Below are positions 28,844-41,231 of a stretch of DNA of 64,000 nt, piece after piece. A program made the translations under genes and the position numbers. Source of the DNA: CAJBLF01 sp041675025 (GTDB lineage Bacteria; Patescibacteriota; Gracilibacteria; Absconditabacterales; Absconditicoccaceae); the NCBI GenBank assembly GCA_041675025.1, contig JBAYUS010000001.1:310001-374000 (forward strand), in the 5' to 3' direction. Each line of letters begins with the position of its first letter. Position 1 is the stretch's first letter. Below the pieces are notes generated by a model. That model had not been told where the DNA came from. It worked only from the letters and a program-made list of their open reading frames with translations, and did not search any database.

Positions 28844-31252
28844 ATGCCAAAATTACCAGTAAAAGCTGCAACAAAAAAAACAGTAAAAAAATCCCCTGCA
28901 AAGGCTAAATCAACTACAAAAGCAAAAACTTCTTCCAAAATAAAAGAAGCAAAAACTTCTGTTGTTAAAGAAAAAGATACGAGTACAAAAGTACTCAAAG
29001 CTGATGAACTTATGTGATGATGAGGATGATTTTTGTCGTGATTGTGATTTAAAAAAGAAGTTAAAACAATCAAACAAAAAGAAGAAGAAAAGCGTATAGA
29101 AGAAGAACAGGAAGAAAGTATTATTCTTGAAAAACCTAGACGTGGTGCATCATTTTCTTTTGATAAAGTTGAAAAATCAACAACACGTATAGTTGGTAGA
29201 AAAGATGATTCTTTTGCTACTAGACCAGCAGTTAGTAGACCAACTAGTAGACCATTTAATAGACCAGCTTCAGCAGCTACACCAAGTAGACCAAGAAATA
29301 CTGCTCCACAACATGGAGGTAAACAGTTTCCTGCAAGAACTTGATATCAATGATCTAAACCTAATTATGCTCAAGGTAAACAAACAAATAGACCATTCAA
29401 TAGACCAGCATTTCAACCAGCAAAACCAACTATACCCCAAGTACCAAAAGTACAAAAAATAGCTACTACTTCTGCCAATCTTGTAAAAAAAGTAGAAATA
29501 TATATCGATGCTAAAATTACTGTAAAAGAATTTTCTGAAAAAATGTGAGTACCATTACCAGAACTTATGAAAAAATTAATTCAAAATAAAATTATGACAT
29601 CTATCACAGCTTCATTAGACTTTGATACGGCTGCTTTGATTGCGTCTGAATTTAATATTATCGTAAAAAGAAATGATAATAAAGTAGATGTTCAAACATT
29701 TATGAGCTGAGATTTACAAGCTATCCTAGATATGGATAAAAATGCTGAACATTTACTTACAAGACCACCTATCGTTACCGTTATGGGACATGTAGATCAC
29801 GGAAAGACCTCATTACTTGATTATCTCAGAAAAACTGTTATCGCTGAAGGTGAAGCAGGAGGAATTACTCAATCTATTTGAGCTTCTGTAGTAGAATATG
29901 ATGGTAAAAAAATATGTTTCATTGATACTCCAGGACATGAATTATTTACAAGTTTAAGAGCTAGATGAGCTAAATTAACTAATATTGCAATTATCGTAGT
30001 AGCAGCTGATGATAGTGTTATGCCACAGACGATTGAATCTATTGGACATGCTAAAGAATCTGGTGTGCCTATCATTATTGCGATTACCAAAATTGATAAA
30101 CCAGGAAAAAATCTTGAAACTATCAAACAAGATCTCGCCAAATACTGACTCACTCCAGAAGATTGGTGAGGAGATACTCCTATGATTGGTATTTCATCAA
30201 AGACAGGACAAGGAATACCTGAACTTCTCGAAACAGTTCTTCTTCAAACAGAAATGCTTGATCTCAAATATAATCCTAATAGACCTGCAGTTGGAGTTGT
30301 AGTTGATGCACACAAAGATCCTAAACAAGGAGTTGTTTCTACTATTATTGTAATGACAGGAACACTTAAAATATGAGATACTATAGTTGCATATAATACA
30401 ACAGGAAAAATTAGAAGAATGCAAAATCGAATGTGACAAAGTATTACTCAAGCAACATGATGAGAACCAATACAGGTACTTGGTATTACTGATTTACCAG
30501 ATCCAGGTCGTATTGTTGAAGTAGTTAAAAATGAAAAAGAAGCACAAGAAAAAATATCTCTTATCCAAGAACAAGTAAATCAAACAAAAGACGACTCTGT
30601 AGTAGAACAATTTATTTCACAACTCCAAGCAGATGTTTTCTGAGCAGAACTTAAACTTATTTTGAAATCCGATGGATCAAGTAGTTTAGAAGCTCTTCAA
30701 CAAGCAGTAAGTGTAATACAGTTACCAAAAAATGTTACTATGAGAGTTATTCAAGCAAGTGTAGGACATTTCACTGAATCCGATCTTTCTCTTGCACAAG
30801 CATCATGAGCATTACTTTTGGGATTTAATATTTCTATGAATGCTCTTCTCAAAAAGAAAGCTGATTCTATGAAAATAGAAATGAAAAACTTTGATATTAT
30901 CTATGAACTCGTTGATTACTTAAACAAACTCCTTCTTGGAATGGTTGAGATCGAACAACATGAAGTAATGTTTTCTAAACTTGAGGTTCTTTGAATCTTC
31001 TTTACTAAAAATAAAGATATGACGATTTGAGGAAAGGTTACCTTTGGAACACTTCATGGTAAACCAAAATTTACAGTATTGAGAGGTGAAGATATTCTCT
31101 GTACAGGTAATGTAGTTTCTCTCCATAGAAATAAAGATGAAGTTAAAGAAATCATTGAATGAGATCAATGTGGAGTCAAAGTAATAACAGGTAAAAAAAT
31201 AGAAATCTGAGATATTATAGAATTCTATGAGATGCAAGATAAACCAGATTAA
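28844..31252 (+). CDS. infB: Translation initiation factor IF-2
   Basis: IF-2 is the GTPase that brings initiator tRNA to the ribosome. The 802-aa product has a Lys/Ala/Ser-rich and then Arg/Pro/Gln-rich disordered N-terminus of about 200 residues and the IF2-N domain. The G domain has GHVDHGKTS near residue 314, DTPGHE and TKID. The beta-barrel domain II, domain III and the C-terminal fMet-tRNA-binding barrel follow. Many glycines of the G domain are TGA, for example in SIGASVVEY and RARGAKL. Four TGA in a row encode the Gly run in ELMGGGGWF. It is first in a run with pth and the cytochrome b5-like gene. Confidence 0.96.
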
Positions 31253-31271
31253 TTATTTTCTTATATAACCA

Positions 31272-31805
31272 ATGAAGCTTATTGTAGGACTTTGAAATCC
31301 AGGAACTGAGTATGCTAAAACAAAACACAATATCGGATTTACAATTCTGAATGATTTTGTTGATCGTGAAAAATTAGGAACACGAGAATATGATAATAAA
31401 CGAAAATGAGAAATATTTGAATCGAATATTAATGATCAGAAAATAATATTTTTGAAACCTATGGAATATATGAATCGTTCATGATGAGCTGTGGGTGCCT
31501 TAACACATTTTTATAAGATTGATCCGAAAGATATTCTTATCATCCATGATGATATAGATTTACCCATGAGCAAAATCCAACTTAAATTGTGATGAAGCAG
31601 TGGTGGTCATAACTGATTAAAAGATATTATTGCAGTATTGGATACTCCAAATTTTCGAAGATTAAGAATCGGTGTTAGTAGACCAGCCAATCAAAACGAT
31701 GTCGCTGATTATGTTTTAACATCATTTAAAAAAGAAGAAAAAAATCTCATCGATAATAAGATAAATGATATAGAAAAATTGATACAAGAATTTTTATCTA
31801 AGTAA
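31272..31805 (+). CDS. pth: Peptidyl-tRNA hydrolase
   Basis: Pth frees tRNA from stalled peptidyl-tRNA. The 177-aa product shows LIVGLGNPGTEY, the catalytic His in KTKHNIGF, the Asn in PMEYMNRSG, and the Asp in IHDDIDLP. G-SSGGHNGLKDI and RLRIGVSRP complete the family pattern. Several of these glycines are TGA. A CGA in NF-x-RLRIG probably encodes Trp. The gene is 19 bases after infB, an unusual but tight pairing of two translation genes. Confidence 0.95.
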
Positions 31806-31815
31806 TTATTATCCG

Positions 31816-32187
31816 ATGAAAAAAATATTTTTTATCGTTAGTATATGTTCCTTGTTCTTTATTGCTGGATGTTGATCAACTTCATCTATACCTGTACAAG
31901 CTGTTCCTACTACTCCTACAGTAACTCAGATACCAACAGTTACACCGACTCCAACGCCAGCTCCTTCATGATATACGACGCAAGATGTGAAACAACATAA
32001 TACCCCTAATGATTGTCGAACAGTTATTAATTGAAATATCTATGATATGAGTGCTTTTGCTTCTCGTCATTCTGGCGGAACTAATCCTATAATATCAATA
32101 TGTGGGAAAGATGGAACATCAGTATATACCCAACAACATTATTGAGCGTCTTTGATACAGAACTTTTTTGTGGCTAATCTACAATAG
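31816..32187 (+). CDS. Cytochrome b5-like heme-binding lipoprotein
   Basis: The 123-aa product has a lipoprotein signal with lipobox FIAGC, a Pro/Thr-rich linker of about 30 residues, and a cytochrome b5 fold domain. The domain runs HNTPNDC-(CGA)-TVINGNIYDMSAF, then RHSGG (family HPGG, first heme His) and a second His in QQHYG. The residue after DC is Trp in the family, and here it is CGA (32017-32019, codon 68). It should be an extracytoplasmic, membrane-tethered heme protein, perhaps for electron transfer or heme sensing. It follows pth by 10 bases and overlaps the convergent DUF2461 gene by 14 bases. Confidence 0.85.
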
Positions 32188-32857
32188 TATTTGGAACATA
32201 TAATGCTCACTTGTTTAAAAAATCATTGAGTGGTTTCATGATTTTAAAAACTGAAATACAGTAATTTACAAAATCATCCTGAAGAACCTCTTTGTCTGAG
32301 AGCATGTGTTCTGTAAATCGTCATTTCATCTTAAGCAACCTGCCTGCCTTGTGATTCTGATCGAATCATCTCGGTATTTTTTTTAGTTCATCTCCTCCTA
32401 TGAGCGGACCAAACATTTTTTTGAACGCGGGAACGCTAACAATCTTTTCCAATTGTTTATAATTTTTTGCGATATACATCCTCACTCTTTGGAGTACAGG
32501 TGCAGCTGGCATATACATTCCCCCACCGATAAAACATTTTCCTGGTTCTATATGTACGTAATATCATGCCGCATTACCATGTTTCCCTTCTTCACAGATG
32601 ATAACTCAGAAATTCCCTTTGTAAGGAGATTTGTCTTTGGTGAAACGGATGTCTCTATTAAAACGGAAGGTCGCGTCTTTAACAGCAAGTGTTCAAATGT
32701 TTTTATCCAGCTTACTTGTTTTCTCTATCAGCTTTCTAGCGAAATCGTGAAAATCATCTCTCACCATATGATAGAGATCCCTATTTTTATTCATCCATTC
32801 TAGATTATTATTTTCTTTGACTGCTTTGAGAAAAGCGAAAGTGATTGGTGTAATCAT
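32174..32857 (-). CDS. DUF2461-family protein
   Basis: The 227-aa product matches the uncharacterised family DUF2461 (TIGR02453). It opens TFAFLKAVKENNNLEWMNKN, corresponding to the family pattern F-L-x-x-L-x-x-N-N-x-x-x-WF, and has the typical FRFNRDIRFTKDKSPYKGNF and a G-x-Y-x-H-IEPG segment. The function of the family is unknown. The start codon is at 32857. A CGA in KMKG-x-FTEH may be Trp. Its 3' end overlaps the end of the cytochrome b5-like gene. Confidence 0.85.
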
Positions 32858-32901
32858 TTATATATTGAATAATTTAACTAAAGAATATTTATACCTCATC
32901 A

Positions 32902-33006
32902 CGTCATTCCGGTGTTATTGGCGAAGCCTGCAACCGGAATCTATACTATAAAACTGATTGTCTTTCTGTATGGATTCCGGCTGCAACACTTGGCGCCGGA
33001 ATGACG
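32902..33006. repeat. GTCATTCCGG palindromic repeat, copy 2
   Basis: CGTCATTCCGG at the left and CCGGAATGACG at the right are inverted. Inside are CCGGAATCTATAC and GGATTCCGGC. It is related to 1639-1712 and lies just past the ligA stop. Confidence 0.85.
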
Positions 33007-33016
33007 TTGGAACGGT

Positions 33017-35134
33017 TTAAAATAAACTCTGTGTCTTTGATTTATCTCATTCGTTTTGAATATCTTTGAGAAATGGAAACTGTTTTACTATAGTATCTCG
33101 TCATTCATATATTATGAGTCAAAGCTCTTGCGCTTTGACTTTTTTGCTTCCAGCTTTGTCACCGATAAGCATAAAGTCCGTTGTCTTGGTAGGAGATTCA
33201 TGGAAGAGATAGCCGTTCTGTTGGAAATATTCAGCGATTTTGTCTCTTGAAAGATCAAATGATCAGGTTATTGAAAAACTTGCTTTGGCATCGCTTGCTC
33301 TAAGGAGATCTGAATATTTTTTTGGATCCATATTCACTCCGTAGCTTTGTAATTGATGAAAAAGCTGTAATTTTTCTTTGTTGCTAAAAAATTGAGTAAT
33401 AGTTTCTACACTCTTTTCACCTATACCATAAATAGAACGAAGAAATTCTTGATTCGTTAATTGACTGATAATATTTTCACTATTCAACTGTTCTGAAATA
33501 TCCTGAGCCATCTTTTTTCCTACGTGAGGTATTCATAATCAGTTTAATAATCTTCGGAGCGCTTTACTCTTTGACTCCTCTACCCCCTTGGTTATTTCAG
33601 CAACTTTTTTGTCTGCAATTCATGGAAACTTAAGTAATTGGACTTGAATAGTATTGTCTGTAAGTTTATATATATCTGCAATATTTTCTATAATCTTATT
33701 TTCTACCAAAAGATCAACAATACTTTCTCCTATCCCTTGGATATCCATACAGTTCTTGCTCACAAAATGTTGTATCTGTTGTTTTATCTTTTCAGGACAA
33801 TATTGATTGGTACAGTAATAATGAATATCAATATTTGTAACACCTTCGTGACATGAAGGACAAGTCTTTGGTGGATTAATTTTAGTTTCTTTACCCGTTC
33901 TACGATCGGTAATTACACTTACAATATACGGAATAACTTCACCACTTCTTTGTAATCGAATCCAATCATGAAGATGAATATCTTTTTCATTAATAAAATC
34001 AAAATTATGAAGACTAACTCTTTGAAGTTTTGCTCCACTTAATTGTACAGGTTCGAGATTTGCAACTGGCGTGATAATTCATGTCCTTCCTACTTGAAAA
34101 TCTACTGAAAGAATTTGTGTCGCTGCAAGCTGTGCAGGAAATTTATATGCAACAGCCCATCTTGGATGATGATCAGTAGTTCAAATTATTTCACGTTGTT
34201 GTTTATTTTTTACTTTAATAACTAATCCATCGAATTCACTATCTTGTTGATCTAAATATTTTTTTGTCTCTGGATTTTGACAAAGATCGATAATTTCTTG
34301 TATGGTCTCCATATCCTTTTCTCGTGGAAATGCGGGCAAACCTAATGTTCAAAGTTTCAGGTTTCAAGTTTCAGGTTGTAGGATATCATATACATAACAA
34401 ATCAATCCTCTCTTTGTTACTTCTTTGGGATCTAGTAATTTAATACTTCCTGCTGCGGCATTTCTTGTATTTGCAAAAGGAATATCTCATTCTTCTTCTC
34501 TTTCTTTATTGATATCTCTCCAGACAGATTTCGGCATAAGGATTTCTCCTCTCACATGAATATCCAATGGTGATCTTAATTTCTTCGGTATGTTTCTTAT
34601 CGTCCTTACATTTTCCGTAATATCTTCTCCTACCAATCCATCACCACGTGTAATAGCTTGAGTAAATATTCCTTTTTTATAAATAAGCTCTACACTTATT
34701 CCGTCGAATTTTGGTTCTATATGATAAGAAATTTTAGTATCAGGATCTTGTTTAAGAAGAATTTTATATACTCTTTCATCTCGTTCTTCGAGATCTTTTG
34801 CATTATATGTATTTTCCAATGAAAGCAATTTCGTCTCATGTTGTGCTTGAACGAATCATTCGCTTACTTGCCCTATCAATGATTGTGTTGGACTATTTGA
34901 CGTGATAATCTGAGGAAAATGTTCTTCTATCTTTTTCAAATAATCGAAAAGTTCGTCATATTCTTGATCAGATATAATAGGCATATTTTCTATATAATAT
35001 TGGTGATTATGATCTACAAGACAATCTATTAATTCAATATAAAAATCTGACACTTCTTTTTCATTCAGCCCATTTACCTCATGATGTGTCCTTATAAAAG
35101 ATTGAATTTTTTTTGTTTGTTCACTTAAACTCAT
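33017..35134 (-). CDS. ligA: NAD-dependent DNA ligase with a translated repeat
   Basis: LigA seals nicks in replication and repair using NAD. The 705-aa product has the NAD-binding Ia domain, the nucleotidyltransferase motif EPKFDG with the adenylated Lys at about 142, the OB fold, the four-cysteine zinc finger (CPSCHEG and CTNQYC), helix-hairpin-helix repeats such as FPGIADKKVAEI, and a C-terminal BRCT domain. In the adenylation domain, after CYVYDI, the residues LQPETNLKPETLNIG are encoded by a heptamer repeat (34354-34382). CGA in DWI-x-LQRSGEVIP probably stands for Trp. It is 5 bases downstream of the sugar transferase gene's stop region. Confidence 0.95.
34354..34382. repeat. Heptamer repeat inside ligA
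   Basis: GTTTCAG, GTTTCAA, GTTTCAG, GTTGTAG in tandem, an exact 7-bp period. It is translated as QPETNLKPET on the minus strand. Confidence 0.9.
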
Positions 35135-35139
35135 AGTAA

Positions 35140-36531
35140 TTATTTTCCTTTAAATACTACTCAGAAGGTAGCTAAAATAATATATACATCCAAGAAGAGT
35201 GATCGATTCTGTATATAATATAAATCAAGTTTTGCTTCTTCTTCAAAGTCTAATCTATCTCTTCCAAATACTTGTGCATATCAAGTAATACCTGGCTTAA
35301 TAGAGAGTAATCTCTTTTGTCGTGATTCGTAATTTTTCACTTCATTTGGTAAATGTGGTCTTGGTCCTACAAGTGACATCGTTCATCGAAATATACAGAA
35401 TATTTGTGGAAGTTCATCAAGTGATGTTTTTCTTAAAAATTTTCCTACTCTTGTGACTCTTGGATCATTTTCTATTTTTGGTAATACTCATTGTCTTACA
35501 TTCGCATCTGATTGAATCAATTTATTGTATAATTCATCTGCTTTCTCTCCTCAATATCATACACTCATGTGTGTATACATACTACGGAATTTAATAAAAT
35601 GAAATAATTTACCATATTTACCTACCCTTTTAGATTGATAAAATACTGGTCCACGTGAATCTATTTTTATAATAATACCGATCAAAATCATAAATGGCAA
35701 AGTAACAATAATCATAACAAATGATACAAAAAGATCAGTAATTTTTTTGAGTACAATAGATCGTCCATCAAGTTTTGAATGTTTATATTCTAGTGCAATA
35801 ATATTATCAATATTTTCTGGAGAATATACTACATCTTCAAGAAAGAATCATTCACTTATATGGTAAAACCTAGTATTATCACTAAATCTTACTCTCTCAA
35901 AAATACTTTGGAGTATTTCTTTTTCAAAACTTCCTACAGCGACTACTATGAAATATTCTGCAATATCTATATCTTTTATTTCATTGTGTGCAGCAAATTC
36001 TGTCTTAAAAGAAAATCCATTTTTTATTTTTTCTATAGCATTATAACTTTCTATAGCATTACTTCCTACAATAAGAATTTTGTTATCTCCTTCTCTATGT
36101 CTTTTTGCTTCCAAATAATTTCGTACTTGATCAAATAAGAAAAGTGCAGCAAAACTTGTGAATGTACCTAAAATAATAATAAATCTTGAAATTCAGAAAA
36201 AGAAAACGAATCCTTGTCCAAAATATCCAATAAATGTAATGATAATCACCCGATATATCCAAGTTTTTGTAAATGTTTGAAAATATTTCTGAATAGGTTT
36301 ATGAAGTTCGTAAAGATTTTTAATAATACCAGTGAATACAAAAGCAAAGGCTGCAATAATACCAAAAGCCATATTTTCCTGATAATTAATTACTGGTATC
36401 CTCAACTGAACGCCTGGTATTAAATCAGTAAAAAGACGCATTCTATACATTACATAGAATACTATTATGATTATTCAAACATGAAGTACTGGTCTAAGTA
36501 AACGAAGTAATACGTTGTACTTTTGTTTCAT
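35140..36531 (-). CDS. Polyprenyl-phosphate sugar-1-phosphate transferase
   Basis: The 463-aa product belongs to the WcaJ/bacterial sugar transferase family, which starts lipid-linked glycan synthesis by moving a sugar phosphate onto undecaprenyl phosphate. Several N-terminal membrane helices precede a Rossmann-like cytoplasmic domain (ILIVGSNAIESYN). The catalytic domain contains GPVFYQSKRVGKYGK, FIKFRSM, RVTRVGKFLRKTSLDELPQ and SLVGPRPHLPNEV. It is probably co-transcribed with the DHH gene upstream and ligA downstream. It would initiate a surface polysaccharide or glycoprotein glycan. Confidence 0.92.
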
Positions 36532-36559
36532 AGTACCATGATGTAAAATATAAAAATTA

Positions 36560-37552
36560 TTATAATTCTTTTATTGTTTTATTTATATGTTTTACAATTT
36601 CTTTTATTTGCTGTTCGAATTCTCCTTTGGCTGGGACACCAAATCATGCTGCTAATTTATGTCCTCATCATCATAGTGTACTTGCTACAATATTACAATT
36701 TATCTTTTTCTTACCTGGAATATTTTTTGCCCTAATTGATCATTTAATATAATCACCCATTTTTCTTATTAAAAGAACTATCTGTGGTCCATCAATATTT
36801 TGTATAATATGTAACCCATACGATGCTTCCTCTGGATCAATATTATATTTTTTTATTTCTTCTTCATCATAATATGTATAAAGTAATTCTTCTTTTTGAT
36901 CAATTCTACTAAGTAATAATTGAAGAAATTTTATTGAATTGAGTGATTTTTTACGGATTAAATTATCTACTACAAAATCTTTATCAGCACCAAGTTTAAA
37001 AAGTTTTACTGCATTATTAAACGTTCTAATATGATCTTCACCGAATAGAAAATTCCCCGAATCAGATGTTATACCTAGATAAAAATATGTAGCTATATCT
37101 TTGTCAAAAAGTTTTGGTCGCCATGCATAAGTATATTCAAATAATATTTCACAAGCACTTATACTTTTTGTGTCTTTGATCATAATACTATGATCTAATC
37201 AACCATCAAGATGATGATCAAACACTACTATAGGTTTTTGTTTAAAATAATCTGGATTTGTTTTACCTATAATTCCCATACGATCAATTCATGTGAAATC
37301 TACAAAAATAAGAAGATCATAATTTTTATAGTCAAAATTACTCTTGAGTCTTTTAATTCATTTTACAAAATCAAATCCCTTGCTTGGTTTATTTGGTACA
37401 AAATAACTTATACGTTTTTTTTGTTTTTCTAATAATTTTCCTAAACCAAGCATAGCTCATATACAATCACCATCTGGACTCATATGTCAAAAAATTGCTA
37501 TTTTATTAGCACTTTCTATCATGCGTTTTGCTAAATTATCATTTTTATTCAT
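36560..37552 (-). CDS. DHH-family phosphoesterase (NrnA/RecJ-like)
   Basis: The 330-aa product has the DHH-family motifs HMSPDGDCIGAML, VDFTGID and the signature FDHHLDG, followed by TSDSGNF and the DHHA1 glycine motif GGHKLAASFG at the C-terminus. Its length and architecture fit the NrnA type, which degrades nanoRNA and pAp. The Gly of IFGHM and of CIGAM are TGA. It lies 5 bases upstream of the point where dnaE ends, in the same minus-strand run. Confidence 0.88.
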
Positions 37553-37557
37553 ATACA

Positions 37558-40404
37558 TTATTTGATAAGTAAAACGTGTATTTTTTCTATCCCTTCTTCA
37601 TTGAGGAGAAATGTTTTATTACTAATATTAATTTCTTGATCACCTTTATGTGTTTGTATTATCGTTATAATCTCATTAATTTTTTGTGTATTATCAGGCA
37701 AAGTAAGTGTATGTGGTAAAGGAGGTCCTACCATTTCTATAATAGGTTCTTCTTCTTTGTTTTCTGTGGTTTCTGAAGTATCTCCTATTAGAGTTTGTCA
37801 TCTTAAAGATTTTGCTTTTACGACTGTCATTTCTGGATCATATTTACTACCAGCTTGTTTGATTAATTGATCACGAGACACCTTCACTATTTTCTCTAAA
37901 CTAATAGATCTTCCCTTATATCCTATGATTACCAAAATATCAAATTTTTTAAAATCTAATACTTCTCTCACGAAAATCTCTGTAGTTCCTGATATATCTT
38001 CTATTTGAACAAAGAATCATTTTTTCTTAGCTCTTTGAATATTTTTTATATATCATACAATTATTAAATTTCAGAAATTTTCCTTTTCTTTGAATTGGGT
38101 AATAAAATTGTATCTTTTAATATAGGTATATAATCCATCAAGAGGATTTCCAGACACAAAAACTTTAAATACTTCATATTCAAGCATAAGTCTTTCCATC
38201 ATTGTTGTTGTAGGTCATTGTTTGAGTATCATTGTAGTACTCATTTCCATCATATCAAATAATCATCCTCCGTTATCTTTAGATTTTTTTGCTCGTTCTA
38301 ATATAGTCTCTACGTTCAATAACAAAACATTACGATCACCAAATTCGTCAAATGCTCATGATTTAATTAATCATTCGATAGATTTTTTATTTACTATCGA
38401 AGAACATCTTTTAATAAAATCCTCAAGTGTTTTATATTATCAATTTATTTGTCTTTCTTTTTGTATTACTTCTCCTATTTCTAAACCCAATCATTTTATA
38501 CAAAAAAATCATAATCTGACTTCATTTCCTAGTGCCGCAACATGATTAAATGATGTATTGATATTTGGTGGTAAAACCGTAATTCATTGGTTTTGTGCCT
38601 CAGATATATATATACTTAATTCATCCGTATCTTCTTCTACTGATCTAATTAATGATGCATAAAATTCTACTGGGTAATATGCTTTTAGATAAGCATTTTG
38701 ATATGCTATCATTGCATAACACACTGAATGTGATTTATTAAATGAATATGCTGCTGCTGGTTCTATCATCTTTTCATATACATAGATAGCAGTTTCTTTT
38801 TTATAACCTCTATATTCTTTTGATCTTTTGGTAAATTCTTTTTTAAGTTGTTCAATAATTTCTTTTTTCTTTTTACCTACTCATCTTCTCAATAAATCAG
38901 CTTCTGCAAGTGAAAATCATGCCATAGATTGTACAAAAAACATAAGTTGTTCTTGATATACAGCAATTCAATAAGTAAGATTCATAATCGGTGCAAGATC
39001 TTCTACAAGTCTAATATTTTCTTTGTCAGTTTCTTCTTCACCATATTTTTCTACCAATATTTCTCTAAGTTCTGTACTCATATAACTAATAGGTTCTTCA
39101 CCATTTTTTCTAGCAATATAATTTGGAATAAACTCCATAGGACCTGGACGATAAAGTGCATTCATCGCCACAAGATCATTTATCGAATCTGTCTTAAGTT
39201 TAATAAGAAATTTTCTCATTCCACTCGATTCAAACTGAAATATTCCTGTAGTATTACCCGTCTGAAATACTTTTTGAAAAGTTAATTGATCTTCCAATGG
39301 TGGTTGAAATGAGGTATCTTCAAAAAAACGTGCAAACATTTCTGGGAGAATTTTATTTTCTTTTTCATATTTTTTTTGAATAATCTTAATACAATTTTTG
39401 ATAACAGACAAATTTCTTAATCCAAGAAAATCCATCTTGAGCAATCAAATGGTTTCTAATGTTGGTCAATCATACTGACTCACACTTGTGTTATTTACAT
39501 ATTGTACAGGTGAATATTTTGTAACTTTATCTGGTGCAATGATAATACCACAAGCATGCATACCAAGTTGTCTCATATTACCTTGTAATTTTTCTGATAA
39601 TTCTGCTGCCTGCTTTACTTTAGCGTCTCATTCATATATTGCTTTAAGTTCTTCTGAAGCATCTTTCGATTCTACTGCTTGAAGCAATGACATTTTATCT
39701 GGCATCAGTCAAGAGATGAGATTTGATTTTTCAAATGGCACACCAAGCACCCTTGCTACATCTTTGAATGCAGCTTTACTCGCCATTTGCATATACGTTC
39801 CTATAGAACTTACTTGTTCTTGTCCATATTTTTCTGTCACATATTGAATAACCTTTTCTCTTTGTGTATCCTCAAAATCAATATCAAAATCTGGCATCGA
39901 TATACGTGCAGGGTTGAGAAATCTTTCAAAAAGCAAACCAAATTGCAATGGATCTATATCAGTAATTCTTGTTACCCAAGCCAATATCGATCATGCTCCC
40001 GATCCTCTTCCTGGTCCCACAACAATCATATTTTTTTTTGCCCAACGAACAAAATCCGCTACAATAAGAAAATAAGAATTGAATCACATCTCATTTATTA
40101 CCTTGAGTTCATACTCCAAACGGTCTATATATTTTTTCAAAGTTCAAAATCAAATTTTTCCTCAAACAGGAATAAGTTCCTTATCTTTATTATTTTCTAT
40201 ATATGTTTTCTTGTATTGAGTATATGTTTCCAAAGTTATTTCATGTAATTCTTCTGGTTTGATCTCTTGCACTGGTTTTGTTAATTTTCATTGATCCGAT
40301 ATTTTTATCATTTCCAAAATAGTATCTTGATCCATTCATAGGTCAAATTTATAGTTTAATCATTTATATGCACGATAACGTAATTCAAATTCATGGATAT
40401 TCAT
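37558..40404 (-). CDS. dnaE: DNA polymerase III alpha subunit lacking the PHP domain
   Basis: DnaE is the replicative polymerase. The 948-aa product has the palm motif VGPGRGSGAGSILAW at about residues 130-143, the catalytic pair in PDFDIDFED at about 172/174, the third Asp in KMDFLGLRNLS at about 325, ALYRPGPMEFI, the finger motif SFNKSHSVCYAMIAYQ, helix-hairpin-helix, and a C-terminal OB domain (NLIIVGYIKNIQRAKKKG). The usual protein has an N-terminal PHP domain of about 270 residues. Here the ATG at 40404 opens directly at the post-PHP segment, and the upstream 150 bases are non-coding with a terminator. The PHP domain is missing or encoded elsewhere. Confidence 0.93.
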
Positions 40405-40498
40405 CTTATTGTTTTATAATTAATAATACAAAAAATATCTACATGTTTTGTATAGTTATTTAACTGGAATTTTCAAACACAAATCTGATTTTTTAAAA

Positions 40499-40525
40499 AA
40501 AGAAAACCCCACAATACTGCAGGGA
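40499..40525 (-). terminator. Terminator of the VirB2-like gene
   Basis: On the minus strand a CCCTGC...GTGGGG stem is followed by TTTTCTTTTTTT. It lies between the VirB2-like gene and dnaE. The stem has wobble pairs. Confidence 0.5.
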
Positions 40526-40555
40526 TTCTCTCTATTTGAAATATATAATATTATA

Positions 40556-40951
40556 CTATCCTATTACTGTAGCGAGTAACCAAAAGATTACACTTACTAC
40601 TAACCAAGAAACTCCGATAAATACCAATCCGACAGCTGCTTGTTGTAAAATTTTAAATCCTTTCTTATATTTAGTTTCATCTCCAGCTGCAGTAACCATT
40701 TGGAAACCTCCCCAAAGCAAAACTACCAAAGCAATCAATGCTAACATTCCTAATGCCCAGTTGATGAAGTTTTTGATAACATTGATCAATGAGTCATTTG
40801 TACTTGCTCCAGTTCATGAAACTCCTACGTTTGCTGATGAACTAGCATCACCAAATCCTGAAGGTGTGTTTTGTGCGAATGTAATGAGACCTCATAGACT
40901 AAGTATTCCCAATACTGCAAAAGATAAAACTTTTAATGATAATTTTTTCAT
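40556..40951 (-). CDS. VirB2/TrbC-like small membrane pilin
   Basis: The 131-aa product has a signal peptide (KVLSFAVLGILSL, then ITFAQN), a Ser/Gly-rich linker, and two membrane helices separated by a short polar loop: MLALIALVVLLWGGFQMV, ETKYKKGFKIL, AVGLVFIGVSWLVV. This is the pattern of T4SS pilin-like proteins (VirB2/TrbC superfamily) that are common and of unknown role in CPR genomes. Two TGA codons encode Gly. A promoter with 16-bp spacing is at 40995-41022. Confidence 0.75.
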
Positions 40952-40994
40952 TTTTTTAGGTTTTTAAACAAATTAAAAGAACTAAACTAAGTTG

Positions 40995-41022
40995 ATAATA
41001 GATTTATAGAATAAAAAATCAA
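40995..41022 (-). promoter_or_regulatory. Promoter of the VirB2-like gene
   Basis: Minus strand TTGATT, 16 bp, TATTAT, 44 bases before the ATG. Confidence 0.5.
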
Positions 41023-41231
41023 GTATTTTCTACAAACCATATTTCAATAATACTATAAATCTTTATTCATTTTGCAACTATATTTTTGTCCTAGACAAAG
41101 TAATTTATATTATAGCTTATTAACCTATATTACCATGAATTTCATTCATATAAAAAAACCAAAAATACTATGGTTGAAAAAAACAAACAAATAATTACTC
41201 TCTAATTTAGACCTTTACTGTTATTGTTTAT

